A stretch of 52,674 bases of DNA, from assembly GCA_024280885.1 (NCBI GenBank), contig JAJRPF010000031.1, positions 1-52,674 of the forward strand. The letters run 5' to 3'. The notes under the pieces were generated by a model. It made no database searches. It worked only from the letters and a program-made list of their open reading frames with translations, and was not told the origin of the DNA. Shown here one piece after another: positions 7,342-18,760 of the stretch (the first letter of the stretch is position 1; each line of letters begins with the position of its first letter). The translations under genes were made by a program, and so were the position numbers. The DNA comes from Planctomycetota bacterium (GTDB taxonomy: Bacteria; Planctomycetota; JAJSAM01; JAJVHW01).

Positions 7342-8567
7342 GGGGCGCGTGGGCGCTGCTCCTGCTGGGCTTCTCCGCTCCGTCGCTCGCGTCTCCATCG
7401 GGGTGTGGTGTGTGCCACGGAGAGCAGCGCGTAGAGCACGCGGAATCGATCCACGCCGAGGCCGATCTCGGTTGCGTGGGGTGCCACGGAGGCGATCCCA
7501 CGCAGTTCGAGAGCAAGGACGCCGCGCACTCGGTTGATCGCGGGTTCCGCGATCATCTCTCTCGCGCTGACATCCCGGAGGTCTGCGGCACGTGTCACGC
7601 GGACGTGCAACGCATGCGACCGTTCGCTCTCCGGACCGACGTTCTTGCCGTCTACCGCACCAGCCACCACGGGGAGGCAGTCCTCGAGAAGGGACGTCTG
7701 GACGCCGCGATTTGCACCGATTGCCACGGGACGCACGACGTCCTGCGCACCCAGGATGCGCGCTCTCCCGCGTATCGCGTGAACGTACCCGCGACGTGCG
7801 GGGCCTGCCACGGGAACGGTGATCTGATGGCGGCCCACGACCTCGACACCGCTCCGCCGACGGAGTTCGCAGAGAGCGTCCACGGTCGCGGATTGGCCGA
7901 GGCCGTACCTGGGGTGCCTTCGTGTGCCGATTGCCACGACGCCCACGCGGCCTCTCCCCCGGGTGCCGACGAGGTCGCCGACGTCTGCGGGAACTGCCAC
8001 GTCGAGACGCGCGAGCGTTTTCGCGAGAGTCCCCACGCCGCCGCGTCGCAGGCGGGTGCCATGGAGCAGTGCATCACCTGCCACGGAAACCACGCCGTGA
8101 ACCACGCGGACTTCGATCGCTTCGACACTCCCTCAGGCGACGGCGACGGCGACGGCGACGGCACGGGTGCGCGCTGCCTGGACTGTCACGACGGCGATCG
8201 CGGGGAGGACGTCGCGCGGCAGTTCGGCGCCGGCTTCCGCCAGGCGCAAGAACTGCTCCAGGCCGCGACGCGCGCTATCGACGCGATGGCGGCGGAGGGC
8301 TTCTACGCCGATGACGAGCGCGCGGCGCTCGCGCGGGCCGAGCGTGAACTGGTACGTGCGGTCCCTCTCAGCCATGCAGTTGACGTTGCGCGCATCGAGG
8401 GCTCGCTGCGCCGCGTACGCTCGCTCGTGGACGAGGCGCTGCTCGGCCGCGCAAAGCGCCTGCGCGAAGCGCGCGACCGACGGATTTTCGGTTCTCTCGC
8501 AGGAGGGTTGCTGCTCGGTATTGCCTGGTTCATGGCGTTGTGGCGCCGCAAGGAGCGAGGACAGTGA
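7338..8567 (+). CDS. Nine-haem c-type cytochrome with C-terminal membrane anchor
   Basis: The start ATG 7338 lies in an ATGA overlap with the previous gene. The 409-residue product has a short Sec signal (MRGAWALLLLGF...LAS) and nine CxxCH sites between residues 20 and 285. Its CTDCHGTHDVL ... NVPATCGACHG module is shared with the 19-haem protein upstream, indicating common origin. A Gly-Asp repeat (GDGDGDGDG, about residues 267-275) separates haem 8 from haem 9. Next is a coiled, Ala/Arg-rich helical region (about 295-380), then a single C-terminal helix and basic tail. It probably replaces cytochrome c1/f as electron acceptor of the Rieske/b complex, anchored on the periplasmic face. Confidence 0.85.
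   Translation: MRGAWALLLLGFSAPSLASPSGCGVCHGEQRVEHAESIHAEADLGCVGCHGGDPTQFESKDAAHSVDRGFRDHLSRADIPEVCGTCHADVQRMRPFALRTDVLAVYRTSHHGEAVLEKGRLDAAICTDCHGTHDVLRTQDARSPAYRVNVPATCGACHGNGDLMAAHDLDTAPPTEFAESVHGRGLAEAVPGVPSCADCHDAHAASPPGADEVADVCGNCHVETRERFRESPHAAASQAGAMEQCITCHGNHAVNHADFDRFDTPSGDGDGDGDGTGARCLDCHDGDRGEDVARQFGAGFRQAQELLQAATRAIDAMAAEGFYADDERAALARAERELVRAVPLSHAVDVARIEGSLRRVRSLVDEALLGRAKRLREARDRRIFGSLAGGLLLGIAWFMALWRRKERGQ
8136..8162 (+). repeat. Tandem GGCGAC hexanucleotide repeat (4 copies) inside cytochrome gene
   Basis: Four consecutive GGCGAC units plus a partial fifth, in frame, encoding a Gly-Asp run between the eighth and ninth haem sites. A slippage-prone in-frame repeat that would change linker length without breaking the frame. 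Confidence 0.8.
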
Positions 8568-10579
8568 GGTTCATTCGCATTCCGCCGTGGCGCGTTGTCG
8601 TGGCGAGCCTTCCGATCATCGCGTTGATCACTCTCTTCGTCATGCTCCCTGTCGGATACGCGACGGTGACGTATACGACGCGGCCCGAGTTCTGCCGCTC
8701 GTGCCACAACATGGAGCCCTACGTTGCATCGTGGGAAGAGTCTTCACACAACATGGTCCCTTGCGTCGATTGCCACTACGAGCCGGGGCTGCTGGAGACG
8801 GCGGAGGGGAAGTTCAAGGCGCTCTCGCAACTTGCGAAGTACGTCACGGCCACCGAGGGAACCAAGCCTTGGGCGGAGGTCAGTGACGCTTCGTGCATGC
8901 GGGCGGGTTGCCACTCGACGCGTCTCTTGGCCGGCACGGTCGAGTACAAGCTCGAGGGTGTGACGATCGCGTTCGATCATGCGCCGCATCTCCTGGAGAT
9001 GCGGCGTTCGAAGAAGCTGCGGTGCACATCGTGCCACTCGCAGATCGTGCAGGGAGAGCATCTCTCGGTGACGCCCTCCACGTGCTTCCTCTGCCATTTC
9101 AAAGGAGCGGACGAGGACCCGAAGCTCTCCGAGTGCGATACGTGTCACGGAGCGCCCACGTCCGCCATTCCGCTCGGTGACTTCGCGTTCCAGCACTCTG
9201 AGTTCGTGGGACGCGGCGTCGACTGCGTGGCGTGCCATCGCGCGATCACGCGCGGCACGGGTGAGGTCCCGAAGCGCCGCTGCGGCTCGTGCCACGCCGT
9301 CGTTGATCACATTCAGCGCTATCGAGATACGGAGTTCCTGCATCGACAGCATGTGACCGACCACAAGGTGGACTGCCTCGAGTGCCACACGGAGGTCACG
9401 CATCAACTCGCCGAGAGGCGGGAGCCGGAGCCAGCGCAATCGTGTTCCCGCTGTCACGACTCTACACATGGGGTCGCAGAGGCGTTCCTGCGCGGCGACG
9501 GCGCACGGACCGTGTCGGCGATGCCGAGCGCCATGTGGCTCGCTCGCGTCTCGTGTACCGGCTGCCACATGCATCTGCCGGCGTTCGACCAACGTTCAGA
9601 TAAGGCCGTCACGGCGCGCGAGATCGCCTGTCTCGCCTGTCATGGTCCTGAATTCGAGGGAATGATGGGTCGCTGGCAGACGCGCTACGGGCGTGCGACC
9701 GAGGATGTCGGCTCCGAGGTGACGTCCGCCCTCGAGAGGGCCCGGGCCCGGCCGGAGATGCAGGACCTCGTACCGGGGCTCGAAGAGTCCGCGCATGACA
9801 CCATGCTGGTTCGCACCGATCGCAGTCGCGGGGTCCATAATCCGTGGTTCGCACGGGAGATTTTGCTCACCGCCGACGATCGTGCCCGGGACGCGTGGAT
9901 GCGCCTCGATCCCGCGCACACTGCGCCGCCGTTTGCACTCGATTCGCCCTTCGAGACAAAGCTGCCATGCGCCACGCTGTGCCACCTCGGGATCGAGGAG
10001 GAGAGCATCTCCGTTCCGGGAACGCGCTTCGCGCATGCGCGTCACCTCGGCAAGGCGGGCGATTGCAGCACGTGTCACTCGACCGAGGAGCACGGCCAGA
10101 CCCTGATCGGTCCGGACGATTGCGCGGACTGCCACCATTCCCCGGAGCGCGTAGAGGAGACGCCGTGCACGACGTGTCACGGCGAACTCGATCGCTTCCT
10201 GCGCGGCGTCGAGCCGGGCTTCGACGAACCAGTGCAGATGATGGCGAAGGTCGCGTGTTTCGAGTGTCACGGCAACGTGCCGGCGGCAGACGTTCAGACG
10301 GTCGCACAGGACAACTGTCTGCGCTGCCACGGTGACAAGTACGAGGACGCGCTTGAGGAGTGGCTCGACTACAGCACCGAGTGGTTCGAGGAGGCCGAGG
10401 ACTCGCTGACTCCCCTGCGCGAACCCGCCCGGGCAAAGGGCGGCGAGTCGTTGAAGGCGCTCGAGAGGGCGGACGCACTGCTCGCACGTTTGCGACGGGT
10501 TCGTCCCGCGCACAACCTGCTCCTCTTCGATGAACTGACCGGCGAATTCGAAGCGGCCGTCGAGGACGTCGAGCGCTGA
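8564..10579 (+). CDS. NapC/NirT-like multihaem cytochrome (16 CxxCH plus CX4CH and CX3CH)
   Basis: The start GTG 8564 overlaps the preceding stop (GTGA) and has an AAGGAG site just upstream; ATG 8540 would extend further into the preceding gene. The 671-residue protein has one N-terminal membrane helix (about 10-35), then CRSCHNM, the NapC/NrfH-type first haem with a following Met, and CVDCH. After these come CMRAGCH (four-residue spacer) and fourteen further CxxCH sites, with CATLCH (three-residue spacer) near residue 475. The last 80 residues are acidic and helical without haems. The family usually accepts electrons from quinol and passes them to periplasmic partners. Here it is far longer than the usual four-haem form. 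It ends the Rieske/b operon. Confidence 0.85.
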   Translation: MRFIRIPPWRVVVASLPIIALITLFVMLPVGYATVTYTTRPEFCRSCHNMEPYVASWEESSHNMVPCVDCHYEPGLLETAEGKFKALSQLAKYVTATEGTKPWAEVSDASCMRAGCHSTRLLAGTVEYKLEGVTIAFDHAPHLLEMRRSKKLRCTSCHSQIVQGEHLSVTPSTCFLCHFKGADEDPKLSECDTCHGAPTSAIPLGDFAFQHSEFVGRGVDCVACHRAITRGTGEVPKRRCGSCHAVVDHIQRYRDTEFLHRQHVTDHKVDCLECHTEVTHQLAERREPEPAQSCSRCHDSTHGVAEAFLRGDGARTVSAMPSAMWLARVSCTGCHMHLPAFDQRSDKAVTAREIACLACHGPEFEGMMGRWQTRYGRATEDVGSEVTSALERARARPEMQDLVPGLEESAHDTMLVRTDRSRGVHNPWFAREILLTADDRARDAWMRLDPAHTAPPFALDSPFETKLPCATLCHLGIEEESISVPGTRFAHARHLGKAGDCSTCHSTEEHGQTLIGPDDCADCHHSPERVEETPCTTCHGELDRFLRGVEPGFDEPVQMMAKVACFECHGNVPAADVQTVAQDNCLRCHGDKYEDALEEWLDYSTEWFEEAEDSLTPLREPARAKGGESLKALERADALLARLRRVRPAHNLLLFDELTGEFEAAVEDVER

Positions 10580-10600
10580 CTCGCGTCGTCGACGCGCCTT

Positions 10601-10650
10601 ACCCGACCCGCCCGGCTCGCCCCCAAGGCATTCCCGGTCGGGTCTTTCTC
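10601..10650 (+). terminator. Probable terminator between convergent cytochrome genes
   Basis: ACCCGACC (10601-10608) and GGTCGGGT (10636-10643) are exact inverted repeats with a 27-nt loop containing a further GC-rich pairing, followed by CTTTCT. It lies 22 bp after the stop of the NapC-like gene and before the end of the convergent gene at 10704. Confidence 0.55.
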
Positions 10651-10703
10651 CGCGAACTCCGCGAGTGGGGCCGTAGTGCGGCGCTCGCTCTGCTTCGGAG
10701 CCC

Positions 10704-12239
10704 CTATGCGGGGTCCGACGTTGCCTGAGACTCGGATGCGTCCTGCTTCTCGGGCACATGGTGCCGGTGCCAGCCCGTGAACATGGCCGTCAGGGCGTAG
10801 GAGCGTCGGTCGCCCAATGTGATCAGGTAGAGGTGGCCGATCAGGAAGAGCAGGAAGCCGAAACCGAGTAGGTAGTGCGCTGCAGCGATCCACCAGATCC
10901 CGGTGTAGCCGCCGATGTCGCCGCGGACGGTGTCCGGGAAGAGCAGGATCACGCCACTCACGATGATCGCGGGGTACGCGCCGAACATTAGCCCGGCATA
11001 TGTGAGCTGTTGGAGCGGGTTGAACCGACGCTCCTTGTTCACGTGGAATGGGTGCGGTGCCCCCTTGAAGATGCCGCCGATGTACCACTTGGCCTGCGTG
11101 ATGGCGTCCCCGACGATCCCAGGGTGGAGCTTCAAGTACTGCCGCAGGTCGCCAGATGCGAGCGTCGTGACGAAGAAGAGCGCACCGACCAGGACGAGGA
11201 TCGCTCCCAGTACATTGTGGATGTTGAAGGCGGTTTCGAAGTCCATCAGAGCATGCGTTCGACCGCCGAAGTGGATGCGGAGACCGGTGGCGATGAGGAC
11301 GATGACGAGGGCGGCGTTCGTCCAGTGGCCGAGTCGGAGGACGACGCCGTAGAGGTACTCCTTCTCGACTCGAAATGCGGTCGTGGGTATGGGCGCCGAC
11401 ATCAGTGCGCGGACGAGTATGTGGCCGAGGATGCCGAGGGCGGTCAGAGCAGCGAGCGCGATCAGGATGTTGTCCACGCGACGGTTGCGCGTCGCGCCCG
11501 GTACGTACGCGTACTCGAAGAGCAGCGGGTTCGTGACCCAGTCGGCCCGGTCGTCTGTGCCGATGAACTTCTCGATGTACTGGCTCTCTTCGGTGTGACA
11601 GGCCGAGCACTCGCGCTCCGACTCCGCCTTCGGTCGTACGTCGTGAATGCCTTTCTGCTTGACGGGCGTATGGCAAACGACGCAGCGCATCCGGACGTGC
11701 TTCTCCGGATTGGGTAGGAAGTCGTGGGCCATCGTGATGCCCACCGCGCCGTCGAGGCCGCCGACCTTCACGACCGAGTCGCGATGGCATTCGATACAAG
11801 GCCCGTTCGCCTGACGAATACGCGTGTCGCGATCGGCATTCTCGACGTCGTCGAGCATGGTGTGGACGTTGTGGCAGCGCGCGCACGGAAACGTCTTTGA
11901 GATCGTCTTCGAGTGGGCGCTGCGTTCGAATTCCGCGATCACACTTGCATGCTGCTCGGCGTGACACTCCTGGCACGTGGGTGGTACCTGCGTCTCCAGC
12001 ACGTGCGGCACGACGTCGAACCCATCGTCCTGGCCTGCCTTATGGCACTCGCGGCACGGCACCTTGGCGTGTACGGATGAGGCGTAGTCCGCGGAGCGAA
12101 CGATGGGCATATAAGCGCCAGCAGCGTCGGGCTTCTCGTGACACGTGAAACACGCATCCTCGGCGAGTGCCGGTGTGGCGAAGGCGAGCAGCGCGACGAT
12201 CGCGACGCCGCGGACGATGGCGGAGATCTGGTCCAGCAT
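10704..12239 (-). CDS. Seven-haem cytochrome c fused to b561-type membrane domain
   Basis: A 511-residue protein with a Sec signal (cleavage near TPALA-ED), seven CxxCH sites (CFTCH to CSACH) in the first 230 residues, then a membrane part with five to six helices. The membrane His are LGHWTN, FNIHNVLG, AAHYLLG and GHLYLI, as in thiosulfate/formate/hydrogenase-type dihaem cytochrome b. The architecture matches CbcL-like quinone-to-periplasm oxidoreductases and parallels the 19-haem fusion at 2468, with fewer haems and a different membrane domain. It is convergent with the cytochrome operon. An AGGAGG lies about 25 nt upstream of the ATG, too far to be a normal ribosome-binding site. It likely offers a second quinone entry or exit point for the periplasmic cytochrome pool. 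Confidence 0.85.
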   Translation of the reverse strand: MLDQISAIVRGVAIVALLAFATPALAEDACFTCHEKPDAAGAYMPIVRSADYASSVHAKVPCRECHKAGQDDGFDVVPHVLETQVPPTCQECHAEQHASVIAEFERSAHSKTISKTFPCARCHNVHTMLDDVENADRDTRIRQANGPCIECHRDSVVKVGGLDGAVGITMAHDFLPNPEKHVRMRCVVCHTPVKQKGIHDVRPKAESERECSACHTEESQYIEKFIGTDDRADWVTNPLLFEYAYVPGATRNRRVDNILIALAALTALGILGHILVRALMSAPIPTTAFRVEKEYLYGVVLRLGHWTNAALVIVLIATGLRIHFGGRTHALMDFETAFNIHNVLGAILVLVGALFFVTTLASGDLRQYLKLHPGIVGDAITQAKWYIGGIFKGAPHPFHVNKERRFNPLQQLTYAGLMFGAYPAIIVSGVILLFPDTVRGDIGGYTGIWWIAAAHYLLGFGFLLFLIGHLYLITLGDRRSYALTAMFTGWHRHHVPEKQDASESQATSDPA

Positions 12240-12322
12240 CCGTCGAGGCTACTCCGATTGCCTCCTGCAGTGCATGGGATCCGGTCCGAGAATCGCCCGA
12301 CCTGCTCGGCTCCTGACAGGTC

Positions 12323-13341
12323 TCAGCCGCCCTCGCCGGTGCTCAGGAAGAGATCGAGCAGGCGGCGCGCCGCGGTGGTCGGATCGATCGTGCCCGCGAC
12401 GACTGCGCGACTGAAGTCGGGCAGCACTTCGGCCACCTCAGAGTGTGACTCGAAGCGCTCGCGCAGTAATTCCTCGAGCGCGTGATCCATCCACGCGAGC
12501 GACTGCTGGTTGCGGCGCAACTCGAGGCGCCCATCCGTCGCCGCTCGGGAGTGGAGTGCGGCGAGCGTCTCCCACACCTCAGCGAGTCCGGTGAGTTCCT
12601 GCGCCGAGCACGTCATCACGGGGCGATGCCCATCGGGGTCGCCGTGCTCGGGGCCCGGCAGCATCGCCAGCGCAGCCTTGAGGTGTGCGGCGGCCTGTTG
12701 TGCGGCCTCGATGTTCACTCCGTCCGCCTTCGTGATGACGACGACGTCCGCTATCTCGGTGATGCCGCGCTTGATCCCCTGTAACTCGTCGCCTGCACCG
12801 GCGAGCGCGAGCAGCAGGAAAACGTCCACCATCCCTGCGACGGCGATCTCGGACTGGCCGACACCGATCGTCTCGATCAGAACGACGTCGTAGCCCGCTG
12901 CCTCGCAAAGGAGCAACGCCTCGCGTGTCCGGCGCGCGACCCCGCCGAGTGTGGACCCGCCGGGGCTCGGCCGAATGAATGCGCTCTCGTCGCAGGCGAG
13001 CCGCGACATGCGCGTCTTGTCGCCGAGAATGCTACCTCCGGTGACGCTGCTCGACGGATCCACCGCGAGTACGGCGACGTTGTGACCCGCGCCGGTCAGA
13101 TGCGCTCCGAGCGCCTCGATGAACGTGCTCTTGCCGACCCCCGGCACGCCGGATACGCCGATCCGCACCGCGCCGCCCGTCTCTGGCAGCACCGCCTGGA
13201 TCAGCGCCGTCGCATCCGCCGTGTCGCCGCTGCGCGTGCTTTCCGCGAGTGTGATTGCGCGGGCGAGGAGCGTGCGATCCCCGCCGCGCACCCCGGCGAT
13301 CAGATCTTCGACACTTGGTCGTGGGGTTGCTGGCTGCACGC

Positions 13342-13345
<4 letters not shown>
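12323..13345 (-). CDS. meaB: MeaB/ArgK-family G3E GTPase (methylmalonyl-CoA mutase chaperone)
   Basis: A 340-residue P-loop GTPase with Walker [10 protein letters not shown], Walker B region [11 protein letters not shown], the base motif TKADG, and the typical [15 protein letters not shown] stretch. MeaB loads and protects the adenosylcobalamin cofactor of methylmalonyl-CoA mutase. Its ATG lies in an ATGA overlap with the stop of the mutase large subunit, confirming the functional link. It is last in a three-gene minus-strand operon. Length and motifs are those of a complete protein. Confidence 0.95.
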
Positions 13346-15443
<2,098 letters not shown>

Positions 15444-15447
<4 letters not shown>

Positions 15448-17072
15448 GGCATTCTCCGGACGTCAAGTCGATCTTGCGCAGCGCACAGGATGTCGATGGC
15501 GTGCGCGCCCTCGAAGACGAAGTCTGCCGCGCCCCAATCGGCGGACGGCTCGCCGTCCTGCGGCGGCCGACCGGCGACGTACACCAGCGCATCGGGCAGG
15601 TCGCTCGTGATCGCCGGGACGAGCTCCGCGTGCGAGGCATCGTCGGCGCAGACGACGACGATCGGCGCGCCGCATTCCCGAGCGTGCTGCACGGCCTCTG
15701 CGAGCGACGCGAAACCTCCCGGGTCCGCGATCGCGAAGCCACCGGCTCGGAAGAAGTCGGCCGAGAAATCCGCCCGCGCGCGCCGCCAACCAACGGGACC
15801 CAGAGGCAGCAGCAGCACCTCTGGGCGCGCGTTGCCCGTGTCTTCGTGCCAGAGCATGCGCTCGCGGAGGTACTCGAATTCCAGTACGCCGTCCGCGTAC
15901 TCCTCGCCGAGTGAAGAGCCGGGTTCTGCCCACATCTCAAGCAGTTCCTCAGGGTCTTCTATTCGCGCAGCATCTCGGTCGCGCGTCGGGTCAGCGAACC
16001 GGTTGACGCCGACGACCGTGCGCTGACGCCGTGCCAGCAGATCGGCCCGATACTCGTCCAGGTCACCGTGCAACTCGACCAACTCGGCGAGGCGGTCGTG
16101 GTCGCTGGTCGTGGACGTTTCCATGAACCCGCCCAGCGCGCGCAACCGATCGAATTCCGCGCGCCCCGCGCGTGCGAGTTCGGCCGAGAGCAATTCGACG
16201 GTCCCGGACCCTGCGAACGGATCGAGGACGACGTCGAGGGCCGACTCCTCGATCATCAGGCGCACCTGATTCAGTGCGAGGCGCGCCTCGTCAATCGGAT
16301 TCATTCCGTCGCGATAGAGCGCCGGCTCGAGGACGTCGGCGCCGCCCGTGATGGCGGCGAACCCGGCAAGCGAGGCGCGCAGCAGGTTTGATTCGGCGTC
16401 CAGGCGCGTGAAAGGGAAGGATGGCAGCGCCGCGACGACGTGCAGCGTCTCGGGGAGGTCGCGCTCGGTGGCGATCGCGCACCACGCGCGGCGCAGCGCG
16501 CGCAGCTTCGCCACCTCGGTCAGGAGCTCCGCGCCGACTGGGACCTCGACCAAGAGCCGTGCGCCGTGCGCCGCGTCCACTTCCTCCAGAACGTCCACCG
16601 CCGCGGAGAGAATCCAGCCGATTTGCTGCGCGGGCGTTGCGTGTTCGATGGCCCACATCCATCCGTGGAGACCCAGCACCACGCCGGCTGCAGCGGGGAG
16701 ATCCTCGAGCGCCGCGATCGCTTCGGACGGCGCGATCGGGTCAAGCAGGACGCGCGACAGATCGAGATCGCGCAGGTCGTCGGCGTCGGCCTCGTGGTCG
16801 TAGCAGATCCGCACGAGATCGAAGCCCGCTTCGATGTGGAGCGCGACGTCCGCTTCGGACTCTGCGGTGGTACACGTGCGCAATGGCCCCGATCGTGTCG
16901 GCGTCGTCGGGGCCGGCTCGCGCCGTTCTGGCGCGAGCGGCGGCACGTCGATGCCGTCCTCGGTCGTCCACGTGACGCTCGACAGCGGCTTGCCGCGCAG
17001 CACCCGCTCGGCCTCGGTGCGCCACTCGTTGAGCGTAGGGAGCGGGAATTCGGTGGGGGCGTCGTTACTCAC
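15444..17072 (-). CDS. mutA: Methylmalonyl-CoA mutase small subunit
   Basis: The protein is homologous to the mutase barrel but catalytically degenerate, and pairs with the large subunit. The frame is open to 17267, but the residues before 17072 are Arg/Ser-rich and would run into the divergent gene at 17171. I therefore place the start at GTG 17072 ([17 protein letters not shown]), giving 542 residues. [23 protein letters not shown] is typical of the family N-terminus. The C-terminal B12-like domain lacks the DxHxxG cobalt-ligand motif, as expected for this subunit. It is first in the operon with mutB and meaB. Confidence 0.88.
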
Positions 17073-17170
17073 GTCGCCGATGGTAGACCGCAACGCTCCG
17101 GGGGCCGAAGGAGGCCCGTGGTGGAGCGACGGTCGTTCCCCGATCAGGACTCTTAGGTCACAATCTCCCC

Positions 17171-18721
17171 GTGCGACTCCGATCCTCTCTGCTGCTGATG
17201 GTTGCGATCGCCGTCGCGATGACGCTGAGCCCGGCCTGCTCCGATGACACGGACGACTCTCCCGCACCGCTGGCGGGCGAAGCCGAACCGACGATCGCTC
17301 CGCTCGATGCGCGCCTGCGCGAAAAATGCAGCACTTGTCACGGGTTCCCGTCGCCGGAGGTCATCCCCGCCCGGGCGTGGCCGTCCACGATCGAAAAGAT
17401 GTTCAAGCTGGCGAACCTGCGCCTGCCCTCGACGCCCGATCAGAAGTTGCTCGGCTTCACGCCAGCGGAGGCCACTGCGTGGTTCGTCGAGCGCGCGCCG
17501 GGGGAATTGGACGTGCCTGCGTGGGTGGCGGAACCTGGGGGACCGCCCGTTCTTCCGGGCCGGGCGTTCATGCGCGCGAACGAGGTCTCTGGGCGTCCGC
17601 CCGCCGTCGCGAACGTCCGTCTGCTGCGCCTCGACGGTGACAACGGACCGCTCAGCCTCGTGGTCTGCGATATGCTCGGCGAGCGCGTGCTCGTCGGAGA
17701 TCCTCTGCGTCCGGAAGCGGGCCTCGATGTGATCGCGAAACTCCCGGCTCCCGCCCGCGTGGAACCCGCTGATCTCGACGGCGACGGCCGCATGGATCTG
17801 ATCGTCTCGGTGTTGGGGGATCCGGGACCGACCGACGACCGGGTCGGCGCCGTCATCTGGCTGCGGCGGACGGAGAGCGGGACGTTCGAGCAGCACGAGC
17901 TCGCGACGCGTCTCGGTCGTGTGGCCGAGACGCGCGTCGTTGACTTCGACGGCGACGGCGACCTCGACATCTTCTGCGCGGTGTTCGGTTGGTACACGAC
18001 CGGCGAGTTGCTCCTGCTCCAGAACATGCGCGAGGGCGATGGACCACCGACGTTCCGGCCCAAGACGCTCGACCGCCGCTCAGGTGCGATGAACATCGCG
18101 ATCCAGGATCTCGACGGCGATGACCGCATCGACTTCGTGACCGTGCTTGCCCAGGAGCACGAGCAGGTACTCGCGTTCCTCGGACGCGGCGGGCGCGCGT
18201 TTCAGGAGGTCGTCTTGCACGACGCGGGGCAACCGCATTTCGGCTACACGGGACTCGCGCCGACCGACTTCGACGGCGACGGCGACGTGGACTTTCTGGT
18301 CACCAACGGCGACACGCTCGACGACGAGATCAAGATGAAGCCCTACCACGGCGTCGCCTGGCTCGAGAACCGTGGCGACGTCAAGTTCGAGCGGCACGAG
18401 ATCGGGTTCTATCCGGGCGCGCATCGGGCGCTCTCGGTGGATCTCGACGGCGATGGGGATCTCGACGTCGTGGCGTCGTCGTTCTTGCCCGGGATCGTTG
18501 AGGGGGCGCCCCCCGGACTGGTTTGGTTCGAACGCCGCGACGACGGCTCGTTCGCTCCACACTCGCTGCTGGACGAAGGCGCGAAGCACGCGACCGTCGA
18601 CGCGGCGGATATCGACGGCGACGGGTTGCCGGATCTCGTCGTCGGGAACATCACCGTGCAGGCACCGTTCCCCGACGACCTCGAGCGGATGGTCGAGGTC
18701 CTTCTCTCGACAGAGAGATGA
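17171..18721 (+). CDS. FG-GAP/VCBS-repeat lipoprotein with N-terminal monohaem site
   Basis: A 516-residue protein with a GTG start and a lipoprotein signal (MRLRSSLLLMVAIAV to lipobox LSPAC, Cys23). A single CSTCHG haem c site follows at about residue 55. The rest is a beta-propeller of six or so FG-GAP-type calcium loops (DLDGDGRMD, DFDGDGDLD, DLDGDDRID, DFDGDGDVD, DLDGDGDLD, DIDGDGLPD). Such cytochrome-plus-propeller proteins are common in Planctomycetota; their substrate is unknown. It is divergent from mutA with a 98-bp gap and convergent with the tricorn gene. It could be an extracytoplasmic oxidoreductase or a surface adhesion protein carrying a haem. Confidence 0.85.
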   Translation: MRLRSSLLLMVAIAVAMTLSPACSDDTDDSPAPLAGEAEPTIAPLDARLREKCSTCHGFPSPEVIPARAWPSTIEKMFKLANLRLPSTPDQKLLGFTPAEATAWFVERAPGELDVPAWVAEPGGPPVLPGRAFMRANEVSGRPPAVANVRLLRLDGDNGPLSLVVCDMLGERVLVGDPLRPEAGLDVIAKLPAPARVEPADLDGDGRMDLIVSVLGDPGPTDDRVGAVIWLRRTESGTFEQHELATRLGRVAETRVVDFDGDGDLDIFCAVFGWYTTGELLLLQNMREGDGPPTFRPKTLDRRSGAMNIAIQDLDGDDRIDFVTVLAQEHEQVLAFLGRGGRAFQEVVLHDAGQPHFGYTGLAPTDFDGDGDVDFLVTNGDTLDDEIKMKPYHGVAWLENRGDVKFERHEIGFYPGAHRALSVDLDGDGDLDVVASSFLPGIVEGAPPGLVWFERRDDGSFAPHSLLDEGAKHATVDAADIDGDGLPDLVVGNITVQAPFPDDLERMVEVLLSTER

Positions 18722-18760
18722 TGCGCGACGTGATGACGCGCGGTGACGCACGCGCCTCCG

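Noticed and set aside
8136..8162. Gly-Asp run as a calcium-binding RTX or EF-hand site
   Set aside because: It is a simple hexanucleotide repeat without the GGxGxDxUx or EF-loop pattern; better explained as a flexible linker.
16440..17156. Extended N-terminus or separate + strand gene over mutA start
   Set aside because: The + frame is antisense of mutA; the Arg-rich extension of mutA to 17267 would overlap the divergent FG-GAP gene, so GTG 17072 was preferred.
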